Below are positions 1 through 11,600 of a DNA stretch of 64,000 nucleotides, one piece after another (position 1 is the first letter of the stretch; each line of letters starts with the position of its first letter). The notes below the pieces were generated by a model, which was given only the letters and a program-made list of their open reading frames with translations, searched no databases and had not been told where the DNA came from. The stretch comes from Anisakis pegreffii (Eukaryota; Nematoda; Chromadorea; Rhabditida; Anisakidae): assembly GCA_035041965.1 (NCBI GenBank), contig JAPYMA010001197.1, positions 1 through 64,000 on the forward strand, given 5' to 3'. Made by a program: the position numbers and the translations under genes.

Positions 1-857
1 AAAAATTGTTTCAGCAATGAATTAATGGTAGATTTTAAAAAATTTACCATTCATTTAAAAAATTCACTCCGTCGCATTCGTTAGTGTTTGATAATGAGTT
101 GAAGCATGTTCCTCTCTGGAATATGCTGTTGTATATTGGAATTGCTTGCGGCGTCGATTAGTTCGTGGATGAGCTCACAGTCGGCGTCATTGTGCAATGT
201 TTCCGGAAATAAAATTTCAGAAAAAACATTTCAGAAAAAAATTTAAAAAAATGAGAAACTCCCAAATATTCTCAAAATTGAGAAACACAAAAAATTTAAC
301 TTTAAGTCCAAAAATGCAAAAAAATCCAAGTATGAATTTTAAAAAATGCAAAAATTTTATGAATCGAAAAAAATCGAAGTCAATAGGACAACAGAAATCC
401 AAAAAATTCAAAGTCTTCAGCAAAAAACCTTCATCTGGTGCTTGTTCCGGTGTTTTTGGCTTGAATTATTGCTAAGCAAATGCTGGAAATTTTAAAAATT
501 GAAATGACAAAAAAAATTAATCTTACAATTAGAAAATCCAAATATGATTTAGAAAATAAGCAAAAATGTTACAATATCAAAAAATCTCAAAATTTGAATG
601 ATAGATTTTCGAGTTCGGAGTCCAAAAAAAACTTATTGTTAATAGTCACAAAATCCAAAAATTGTGAGCAATTCACGCTATATTCACCGCTGTTTTGCAG
701 TGGATATTTAGATCAAGGCTGGTGATTATGCCTGGACACCAGTTCACTTGAATCTTTACATCGTTGTTCTTAAAAATTTGCAAAAAATCATTCTAGTGAA
801 AAGATTATTTTATGAAAAATTTCGACGAACTGCCGAACGAAACTAAATGTTTCAAAA
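1..857. other. A-rich gene-free left edge
   Basis: This stretch is dominated by runs of A on the + strand with recurring AAAAATCCAAA-like words. Open frames here (for example 197-475 +, 217-423 -) translate to Lys/Asn- or Phe/Leu-rich low-complexity strings, as expected from A-runs, so I do not call them genes. Positions 81-214 on the minus strand are less A-rich and open for about 44 codons to a stop at 81-83, but no acceptor or start makes a convincing exon. Confidence 0.6.
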
Positions 858-1260
858 GATTTGACTCGTCTTATCTATAGACCTGTTCACCCATTTGATA
901 GCTTTATACCAATAAGTTTGAGATTGTCAAAGAAATTGAAGTTGTGAGCTGATAGAGTTGAATCCATTAATACTAAAAGTAGGTTGGCAGGTTGGAGTTG
1001 AGCTACCGTAACAAGTTGAAAGAAATTGAAAGGAGTGATAAGGCATAAGATAGGATGGAGGGTGAGGGAGGGTGGTCTGAGGTTGAAGGAGGGATGGAAG
1101 GGTTTAGAACTAGAGAATAATTTAATGTGATTACGACAAATATTACCAGATGCGGTGGCGGGGTTGGATGCCACCGCTGTCGCGTCAAAAATTCGTAAAT
1201 TTATTCAAAAAACTGAGCAGATGAAATTTGAACAGGTCTATAGGTAAGGCGAGTCAGATC
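858..1260. mobile_element. MITE-like element with 32-bp terminal inverted repeats
   Basis: Positions 858-889 and 1229-1260 are inverted copies of each other, matching at 29 of 32 positions by hand. The core CTATAGACCTGTTCA is perfect. The 403-bp unit has no convincing coding capacity; the minus-strand frame at 887-1174 is low-complexity. Size and structure fit a non-autonomous DNA transposon (MITE). I see no clear target-site duplication next to the ends, so the termini or superfamily may be misjudged. The three mismatches are all of one type (T in the left arm, C in the reverse complement of the right arm), consistent with transition decay. Confidence 0.6.
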
Positions 1261-1263
1261 AGT

Positions 1264-1289
1264 TGATGGAAGTCAATCGACTTCCATCA
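1264..1289. repeat. perfect 11-bp palindrome, 4-nt loop
   Basis: TGATGGAAGTC and GACTTCCATCA flank AATC. The palindrome starts 3 bp after the MITE-like element ends, so it may be part of that insertion's history. Confidence 0.6.
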
Positions 1290-1297
1290 AATAGTCA

Positions 1298-1401
1298 GGG
1301 GAGGGGGTTGGGGTTAGGGGAGGGTGGGGTGGGGGTAGGGAGGGGAGGGGTGGGGGGGGGGGGGGAGGGGGAGGGTGGGAGGGGGAGGGGGCTGGGGGTG
1401 T
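1298..1401 (+). repeat. G-run tract, G-quadruplex candidate
   Basis: About 100 bp are almost pure purine, mostly runs of three or more G separated by A or T, including an uninterrupted run of about a dozen G. Many overlapping four-run G-quadruplex patterns are possible on the + strand. It lies about 1.3 kb upstream of the peptidase gene. The 64-codon Gly-rich frame across it (1263-1457) is an artefact of the repeat. Confidence 0.75.
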
Positions 1402-1432
1402 TGTTTTTTATTGTTTCATTTATTGTTTTTCA

Positions 1433-1691
1433 TCTAACGGCGAGATCCGTTGGATGAGATCCGAAGGCGTGGTGAGCCGGAGGATCACTGATGCGTCCAC
1501 GGCTAATCGTCGTGGACCTGTACGATACTGTCCCATTAATCAGATTTCTCATTTCAAAGTTTAATATGTTTGATTTCAGATCGCGTGGATCGGAGACGTT
1601 GGATGGATCAGCGCGGAGGAACACCTGGGTTCTGGATTCGCCGACGCATTCCGTGAAATTCAATTGATCAACGAACTAATTCGACAGGTCA
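1433..1691 (+). other. possible coding exons, unassigned
   Basis: This stretch is richer in GC and CpG than its surroundings. One + frame is open from about 1439 to 1560. A second, starting right after a TGATTTCAG acceptor at 1579, is open through 1687 (begins IAWIGDVGWI, ends INELIRQ) and stops at a CAG|GTCATT donor. Joining both would need a 21-bp intron, which is too short, so they may be separate exons or gene remains. I recognise no family. Confidence 0.25.
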
Positions 1692-2684
1692 TTTTCATTC
1701 AGAATCCTATTCAATCATTCACTCATTTACTTTCCTTTCTTCTCATATAATCCAAACTGTTCCCCTAATCAGTTTAGCACTAATTAATTATTTAATTATT
1801 TGACCAAAAATTGAGTGGCGTTTGGCTACAAAACAGTACATATTATAAAACAGTTAATTTTCATGTGTTGAACTGACCACATCCGGAAGAATGGAAGCCA
1901 TGGTTATAAACAATTTGAAGGTGAGGATTTTGACAGTATTACTTTAAATTTGTTTTAATATTCAATTTATTTATTTATGGATATGTTCATTATTAAGGTT
2001 CAACGAGGTTCAAAATGACAAACGATGTGATCTGTTTAGAATGAGTAATACAAAGTTGGTGGTGATTAATTTTTCTTCTTAATGCACACTTCAAGACGAT
2101 TTGTTTGGATGAGTTGCGCATATATCCGCGCGATAATCGCATTCATTGCTGCTTTTGTGTGCCTCATTGATAAATTCATCGGTCTTGTAAGAGCTCTTCT
2201 TCTCTGCGTTCTGCCTAACCGCATCACTTCAATAGTGCAATTTGCCTTCTGTTGCCAAAGCCCATATCAATGCCTATGGGAAATCCAATTGATTAATAAA
2301 AAATTGAGAGACATTTGTTAATCTATTAAAATATGTAGTTCCGTCTATGATTTTTCATTGCCTAGAGTTTCTGAGGTGCGGTTGTGTCAGTGTTTGATTT
2401 TGTTAGCACGTCATGGCAACCTAATCAAAATATTAACTAATAAAAAAGGCCATTTCTTATAAAAATTACCGTAAGCAAGTGATAATTTGACATTCAGTGT
2501 TATGATCATAGTGTGTAATATTCACGATCAGTTGAAACGGCTTAATTTTGTTGCTGAATGGTTTTAGCGTTAAATCTTTCCGACTGGTTGTACTTGAAAT
2601 TATTTTCAGGAATAATTCATTGCAACAGCGTAAAATAATTTTTTCAACTTCGTTTATCAGCAGTTTCCGTCTACAGAATTAACA
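1692..2684 (+). other. intergenic region upstream of the peptidase gene
   Basis: This is presumably the peptidase promoter and 5' UTR, although I see no TATA box. A 79-codon open frame at 2082-2321 begins MHTSRRFVWM and is rich in Cys and hydrophobic residues. It is not supported by splice sites or a known family, and I leave it as hypothetical. A possible short exon with start at 1891 ends at a GTGAGG donor near 1921. Confidence 0.35.
2675..2676 (+). promoter_or_regulatory. candidate trans-splice acceptor of mppb
   Basis: TCTACAG ends at 2676, eight bases before the start codon at 2685. Nematode pre-mRNAs often receive the spliced leader at such a position. A second possible acceptor (TTTATCAG) ends at 2660. 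Confidence 0.4.
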
Positions 2685-5600
2685 ATGCATCGCAATTTAT
2701 ATCGCCTTTCAAGGCAGCTGTTCGGCCAGGCAAGTCTCCGCAACCGATTCGTTCAGGTACGAAATTTTTTCTCCAGTTGAGAACAGTCATGTTCATTATG
2801 TATCAAATGTTTTGAATAGCTTCAGTCGATGTGTGTTTTGTTATCATTACCAAATTATCAAACAGATTTAAAAATAAACGGATGTTTGATCAGAAGGGTT
2901 TGATATAGGTCGAGATTCGAAGTTAGGTCAGTGAAATTATTTCGTTGAATCTATTTCTGAATGAGCATAACTTGATTTATTCAGTAATGTTCATGCTGAT
3001 AACTTTTAAGTGTCAACGCTATACTGCATCGTCAGCAGCAGCTAAAACGATGGCCCTGAATTTGCCAGAAACTCATATCACAACCATCAGTAATGGTTTT
3101 CGAGTGGCTAGTGAGGACTCGAGAATCCCGACGGCAACGGTCAGTACCTTTTCGAAAGTATTTCTTTATTCATTCATTCATTTCAAGCGTTCCAAATTCA
3201 TAATAGATATGTGAATATTCAGTGAATTTATTCACTGAGTATTCACATGTTCATTATGAATTGTTGCTGTTTTCACTGAAATTTATTCAATGAAAAATCG
3301 AAGCATCTTCATTATTCAGTAGCCATTCATTATATGATAAATAGAGTTTTGGGATGTATGAAATTTCAAGGAAAGTATTCTTCAATTTTAATTTATCTTT
3401 TCCCTATTCAGAACATAAATTCATCTTATAACACTCTTCGGTGAAGTAAGTTGAATCAAAAAATTCGTATTGAATAAGTTTGTTCAGTATCATTGAATAT
3501 TCATTAATGAAATGTTCATTCATACAGTTATTGAAGTTACTGAACTTTGGTAATTTTATTCAATGTCATCATTCATTATATTGTATCGTATTTCAATCAT
3601 ATTTTTCAGTTCTGCACGTTGCATTCAGAACATTCATTTCGAATAAGTTATGCTAATGAATTGATATGGAATAAGCGAATCAGTCCCGTGTTATTGAATA
3701 ATTCGGTAAGAATTTGAATGCAATTTCAGGTAGGAATTTGGATCGATGCAGGAAGTAGGTATGAGAACGATCAAAATAATGGTGTTGCACATTTTCTGGA
3801 ACATATGGCTTTCAAGGTTTGTTTTGTTGATGGACAATTTTTGTAGATTGCAGAGGAAAATATTCAACACTTTTGTTTCAAATCAGCATCAGCCATTATT
3901 TTGTGGATGGACAAAAAATTTTTTTCTTGCAGGGAACAAAGAAGAGATCTCAGACGGAATTAGAGTTAGAAGTCGAGAATATGGGTGCACACTTGAATGC
4001 GTACACATCTCGAGAACAAACAGTTTATTATGCGAAATGTTTCTCACAGGATTTGGAGCAATGTACGTTTTTTGTTTGATTCCATTTAAATCGGCTTTGA
4101 AATGTTTTTGAATTTCATGATAGCATTCGTAAAGTTTTCCAAACCAAATGTCATATAAGTTGTTCATAGCGGCTGGGTAATATAAATGATTTTATGAGGT
4201 CATATGAGGACTGTTGTTTCTCCTAGTTTATCATTATTGTTTCATGATTTTGACTTTTAACTTTTATGACTTTTACGTATCATCATTGTTTACTTCTTGC
4301 AGAGGTTTCAGTTTTTTTCTTTTAATATACGGTTTTGAATTGATGGTATCCAGTTAGACTTGATTTTGCCCACAGGATTTCGTCAAGAAACGTGAAGATC
4401 AATAAAGACTTTATGGACCGAAATTTTGATGTTTTGTGGAAATTTCACAGAATGAATGATGTCGTTGAATACAATGTGATCGTATTCATTTCAGCCGTAG
4501 AAATATTAGCCGATATTCTGCGGAATAGTCAGTTGCGAGGTGCGGAAATCGAGCGTGAACGAAGTGTGATCTTACGCGAAATGCAAGAGGTTGAGCAGAA
4601 TTTGCAAGAAGTTGTTTTTGATCATCTGCATGCGGGTGCTTTTCGTGGTACATCTTTAGCGAGGACAATCCTCGGACCGATTGAAAACATTAAGTTAGTG
4701 ACTGAATTATACAATTTAATGAATATTCTTTATATTTTGACGGTGTTTCGAGCTATTTTATATGGTGCACTTAAAATTATCATAAGACTTGGATAAACTC
4801 CTAGATACCATGTTACCAAGTAGACAAGTTCGAAACAACTTTATTAGTGTCATTTCAGCGGATGCTTCCTGAAACTTTAATTTGTCGTTGAATTTTATTT
4901 ATTTTCAGTTCAATCCAACGACACGATTTAGTGAAATATATCGAGGAGCATTACCGTGGACCACGTATGGTATTGGCTGGTGCGGGTGGTATAGAACATT
5001 CGTATTTGGTTGAATTAGGCAGAAAATATTTCGGTGATCTGAAGGGAATTGACAACGATCTTTATATTGAGCCTGGAAAATTTGTTGCAAGTTATGTAAG
5101 TTTCGCATTTTTCTGTTTGTTCTATTATTTAAAGTATTGATTTTATTACACTGCTTAGAGTTTTCTTTGTTTGTTGACAACGTGAAGAATAGTGTACAAG
5201 TCGTTTTCATTTGCAACATACGATTATCAACAATTCAAATTTCAGCTGTTTTGATGTGATTTTTTGATTTTTCACTTATCGTGTGCGTTAGTTCGTAAAA
5301 TTTTTATCTTCAGTTGGCTTTTTTCCCAGTGATGGAATTTTTCTCATATGGAATTTCTCTCAGTGAAGATACAAATCAAGCATTTTTTTCATATAGAGTC
5401 AAACGATGGTTGAGATTAATCCTGAAATTACTATTGGTCTTAGAATGTGCTTTGATGTGTTATCCTTCTTGAAATTGTTTATTTGTCATCAGTTATTGAG
5501 AATAGCGATCGGATAGAACTGGAAATGAACACATTGTCAAGGATGAATTTGATGTGATGCAGATAAAGTAATGAGGATGTAATTAATTGAATGCACTAAA

Positions 5601-8600
5601 ATTCCAGCAAGATATTCGAGATGAAGGAATGGCAATGGTATTTGGTGCGCTGGCAGTGGAAGGTGCCTCATGGACGCATCCAGACAATATTCCGTTAATG
5701 GTCGCAAACACGGTGAATATTATTTAAAAGTTTTATCGACCCTAATTCTGATGATTCGAGCAGTAGTAATAACAGTAGTAATAGTAAAGGAAGTGATAAT
5801 TAGTAAGTGATTCAGGAAAAGGTTTGGTGAACTAAGGGCAGTGATGAATAGCAGTAATCATAATCTTAATAATAACAGGAATAAAAGTAGCGAAAATAAC
5901 ATCGACGTAATAGTAATGAAAATAATAAAATGGCCTCAATAACAGCAATAATAATAATACTAATATAATGACATTTCACAGAGTATTGTGTATCAAAATA
6001 GCTCTGTGATTGTAGCAATTGAATGTATTTATATGATTGAGCGCATATTATTGACACATTGATCATTTAAGACTTCATGAACACCCATTAAATAATGATA
6101 CATTTCATCATTATTTCGTCGTTATTATGTAACGAAAGCAATCTGAGACGGCAATCCTGTGAGTATTTGATTTATGAGCGAATCAAAAATATACAATTTA
6201 AAATTGGATAAGCGATTCAGTGTTGGCAATCATGTCGAATTGCTATTATCTCATATCAAATTTGTTCATTCGTAAAGCTTATGCACGAATAATACGCATT
6301 TCAAAAGTAATACTCTTGTTATTTCTTTATGCAGTCGTCAATAATAATCATTCATGCAGTCTTCAGTCATATGACATCATCAGTGGATTTTGATAGGTGA
6401 AATAGAATTGAGCATGGCTGCTCGTTGATGCTTATTGTTAAGTAACCTTTATGCTTCAATAATTCGAATCGTCCTTTGTGGACGTTTTTATCGTATTGTA
6501 TTCCTATTGTTGTTGCTGTTGAAAGAAGTATATGAGCGGAAAGCATGAATTTATTGGTTCGGATTTGCGTAGTTTCATTCAGAATGCTCGAAAATGCGAT
6601 TTTTCATTTTGATTGATTCATGCATTAAGCAGTCATGTGAACACGTGCACATGACATTTATGATGCAGTAATTGATATTTCAAGGTGAATTGAATGCTCA
6701 ATGCTCCTCTGAAAGCCTAGTTGCAGTCGTAGATTATGCGTGATTGGAGACTATTCGCTCAGTCGATTGTTGTGAATATTTTGTTATTGAGCTCATTGTT
6801 AACTCAAGCATGCATGATGGCACATACATAGCGTGTAAGGTGATTCGCCGTATGATCTAAGTGGACTTTCTGAATGTTATTGAGTTATGAAGTTCTTTGA
6901 TTGTTAGATGAATGAATTGCTAAGTTGAATCAGAAGGTGAGAAAGGACAAAATATGGCGAAACTATCAAGAGAACATAGTTATGCTAGTGACCAATGTAT
7001 AGCAGTAGGTTGTTGTGAATTTTTGTGATAAAAATTTAGCTTGAGACCTCATTGGTGATTGAAAATCAAAGTAATGAGATTTTGAAACATTCAGACGAAG
7101 GGATTCTTAGTGGCCAAAATGTAAAGCACGTAAGAGGAGAACAATTGCTAAGCGAATAAAAGGATAACGTGTTATTGAATCTGATGTGAACTGAAACTTT
7201 TTAGAGAAGGCCAATTGTGAAAAAAGAAATTTTTATGCATTGTTTGCAGTTAATCGGTCAATGGGATCGTACGCATGGTGTGGGTGTAAATGCACCCTCA
7301 AGACTAGCGCAGTCGTTGGGTTTAAATACGCATGTGCAATCATTCCAAGCCTTCAACACTTGCTATAAAGATACCGGACTGGTGGGCATCTATTTTGTTT
7401 GTGAACAGAGCGGTGCAAAACACGTCGTCGATGCTATCACACAACAATGGTGAGGCGATTTTGCATCGTTGAACCTTATTCATTTTCGCACGTTCACTAT
7501 GAATCGTTCATTCGAATCATTTACTGATTTTAACAAGATCAGTTATTTAAAAAAAGGAAACGAATTATGAGGAAGGAGGAATACTGAGTATTTTCGTTGT
7601 TTGTTCGAGCATCAATAATAATAACTTATTAAGAGCAATTCTATCAGAAGATTAGCAATACTTTTGCTTAATAGTTTACTAATATTTAACAGTTTTGGTT
7701 AATTAGAATATTTTACTTCACTACGTTTGTTGTTGCTTCATACATGATGGATTATAAACAAATCATTGAAAAACATAAATACATCGATATTTGTGCTGTA
7801 TTGATGTGATTTGTATGCATCCACAAAGCTAAAGTGATATTGTACAGGCCGGAAAAGTTTAAGTATTAATCATTGAGTAATTGAGTAATCCCGTTTGAAA
7901 TTCTTTATTAATGTTTGAATTTAATTAATTCTTTCGAAGATGTTGGAAATTTAAGGATGGATCTATGTGAGAGTATAACAGAAGAAGAAGTGGAACGTGG
8001 CAAGCGATCTCTGCTAACGAATATGTTGTTGATGTTGGATGGATCGACGCCGATTTGTGAAGATATTGGACGGTCAGAATTTTAGATTCTTTTTTTTATT
8101 GCTGCTCAATTGCAGATGAATTTCAATTTTAGTGACAGTAGTGCGCGATTAGTGGACGAAACTGCTAGTTCTCAATTATTGATGCACTTGAATGAGTACA
8201 TTTAGGATTAGCAAACTTCTATAAGTTTTCATTTGTGTTCCATTGAAGTTAATCATTCAAATTTTACGAACCGTTCATTCAAATTTGATCGATGTCAGCT
8301 GCAACGAATTGTCATTCAGTTCATTGACGCTTCGAAAAATTAGATTAAAGAAGAAAATTGCAAACCATTTTTTTGAACATTACGATTGTATCAGTATTTT
8401 CTGTTATTTATAATATTTCTTGGCGTATATGTTCAAATAGCGCATCAATCATTTTCAAAAAAAGAAAGCTGCCAATATTGTTGAAAAAAATAGTTTGCGT
8501 TGTTGGAACAAGTTGTAAGCTTTTCGAAGAGTGAGTGATTGACAATCTAAGTGGATGATAAGTTTCAAATAATCAATGAATTTGTGATCATTCCACAATC

Positions 8601-11600
8601 ACCTCAATAAAACACATTATATTACCATTTGATGACCATCATAATCGCCTCTTACTATTATTGTCATTATTTAATGCACATATCCCATATTATTACATCA
8701 TTGCGCACCTATTTCGAATATTTGTGTCATTTTACATGAGGAGTGGTACCGTTGCAAATGATATGTGCAGTTTATCAGTCTTGAAGGATATATTAAGGGA
8801 AAATTGAAAATGCAGTAAAGATCATAGATCTCAGCAATTATATGCTTTGTTTTCATCATTTCGTTTGCTTAAGTGATCGAACGACACTGTTTTACGCATT
8901 GTTATTATCATTATTATTAAGAGGGCTTATTGCTGAAACAGAGAAAAAATTAATTATTTTTTGAATATTGAACATAGACATCATCGTTTCTGCAAATGGC
9001 GAAAGCAATGAGCGATTGATGGTGAATGGTATTAGTGAGTGTACTCTTTTAAATTCTTTCAAGATTCTTTTAAAATTCTTTCAAGAAGTGATTCTTTTGA
9101 AGTATCCATTTCATTCATTTACCCTTTCTTTTTACTAATAATTTCAAATGCAATTTGACGTGAGAATTCACGGAAATGAATTTGAATTATGAACGAACTT
9201 CTCATTAACTAAATTGCAAATATTGTTCTTTTTTGTGCAAAATTTTTGCAAAAATAATCTCCTTATCGTTATTCTGATCGTGAGAGAATTTCGCACGCTT
9301 TTTGCGTACTGAGAAAGAGTGATTGGTGAATAATATGAAAATTTTAGATTAGAATGACAGAGTGAATGACTGCAGGAATGTTCACGGATTTCATTTGAAT
9401 GTTGAGGTAACACAAAGTTTTTGAAATATTCTTGTTTTTTGGTTTGTTGTTTTTTTTTTAATTTGCGAATAGCACGGATAAATTAAAGGAGAAATTCCCA
9501 AGTGAATGGTGAACATTAGAATCGCTTTTTTTGCGAAAGATGTAGTGTGATCTGATGATATGGTCGTGGTTGTTAAGTGTTTGCGATGAGATTCAATTAT
9601 GAGATTCCGTCTGCATTACACCTATAGTGAACTCTGTGATGAAGTTGTTATTTGTTCGTAATAGATCTTCTCTCGTTCTTCATGCAGTGCAAATGAGTAT
9701 TCGCGCAACAAATTTGAAGAATTAAGTTACTGAAATGCTCTCTATTTCGCGCAGATGCAAACATTTCTAGAAGGCTTTTTTATATTTGATGTAAGAAAAA
9801 AGATGCACTTTTCTGATGTGAAGTATTAAAAATGGTTGTCATTCAAATTGAATAGAACTACAACTGTGAATGTGTTTGTTTAATGAAATATTAGTTAAGT
9901 ACAGATGTATATATGTTACATTTGTGATGCGAGTATATTATAATGTAGGGTGTGGCGTATCGTGTTGAAATATGTGATAATTTTTTATCTGAGACTAAAA
10001 AATGCCTTCTAGTTGGATATTTATTTGGTGGTTTTCAATGGAAATCATTCAGCAAAATCAAATTCGTACGAAAATATAACGCAGCTTTTGGGTGTATGTG
10101 TGTGACAATCAATGACAATGCTCTTCATTTGTGATCTTGAGAAGAAACAGCCCGGTTATGAATGAGTAGTGGCTTTGAATGAGTGAGTATCAATTTCTTT
10201 CAAGTGCTAGAACAAGTACGCCTCGAAATAGATTCGAAACTATCATTCACGGTCTCATACGTAGGTGTTGTGAATGAGAGAATCTAATTACCTCGCAACA
10301 TATCTATCGATGTCTCGAAATAGACGGTATTTTTGAAGTAGGTCAACCATTTTATGATTAATTCAATTCTAATTATGGTATTGGAATATTATAATATTAG
10401 CGCATTCGAATAGTACTAATGCATACAACGTTTAATTATGTGGTAAAAGAACTGATTAATTTGTCCAGTGGATTGATTATAATTGAGGAAGATTTTTGTT
10501 TTACAGGATGATTGAAACAAGTCGGAAGTGCGCCTTAGATAACAAATTTTGAAATGAGAATCCGCTTGACTCGTAACCCATGTGAAATATTCATAAATGC
10601 GCTTTCATTTCCGGGTGGAATCAATGAAATTGAAATTATCTGACGAAGCGAAGTCAGTGGAATTAAAATGGGAATTTAATCTTATGGACGCGATAAATTA
10701 TTGCTGCTAGGTGCGATAAGCATTAGAGGTTTCTGACGTGCCCGATTTTTTGAAAATACTCTCAGTGAATAATATAAGAATTAATGCAGCCATTGGTTAG
10801 TGATGAATACGTTGAGTTTTATTGAAAAGCTCTTCTCGAGTATAAATAAAGATGACGTATCGATCGCTTCAAATCAGAAATTGCCTATCAAAAGTTGCCA
10901 GAAAAGTCAGAACACAAGTGGCTAGGTTTTCTACGCATGTGATGATAATGACAACGCATTCGAGCTCATGAACTATTGAGTTTGATCTGATCGTAAGGCA
11001 TGAAATCTATTGCGTCTGAATATATTAATCTCTGGATTTTTACTCTGTTTCATTACTACTTTATTTTTCCATTCCTTTTTGCTTACTTTATTGTTAGGTT
11101 TGGTTGCTTTTTGCTCATTCTTGTATTTACTGCTTTTTAAAATCCTTTGTATCATTTCAAAAGATGATTGATGGTTGTCTCTTTCAATGCTTATTCTTGT
11201 ATTTACTGGTTTTTAAAATCCTTTGTATCATTTCAAAAGATGATTGATGGTTGTCTCTTTCATTGCTCATTCTTGTATTTACTGGTTTTTAAAATCCTTT
11301 GTATCATTTCATAAGATGATTGATGTCGTCTCTTTCATTGCTCATTCCAATTATCGGTATCGTTGTCATTTGAAATGATGGCGATGAGAGTCTAATACCA
11401 TTGAATTGAATAGTGCGCTTTCATCCTTCTACTTCTATCTCATATATCATACTGTCTCATAATTGCTTTTTCGTTTAGATTTCAAAGTAATCGTTCGATA
11501 AGGTCAACTTGAAAATCTCTATAATCATGACTAGTCTCTCACTTTTCAACCTCAAATCCACTTCGATTTTACAAATCCGAAATTCAAATATTCCTGAGCT

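Noticed and set aside
197..725. 92- and 81-codon + frames and a minus-strand Phe-rich frame
   Set aside because: They arise from A/T runs; translations are low-complexity and lack any domain or splice context.
2082..2321. 79-codon Cys/hydrophobic frame as a gene
   Set aside because: No splice or family support; kept only as a remark in the upstream region.
11113..11347. CRISPR array
   Set aside because: Repeats are directly adjacent with no spacers, and the genome is eukaryotic.
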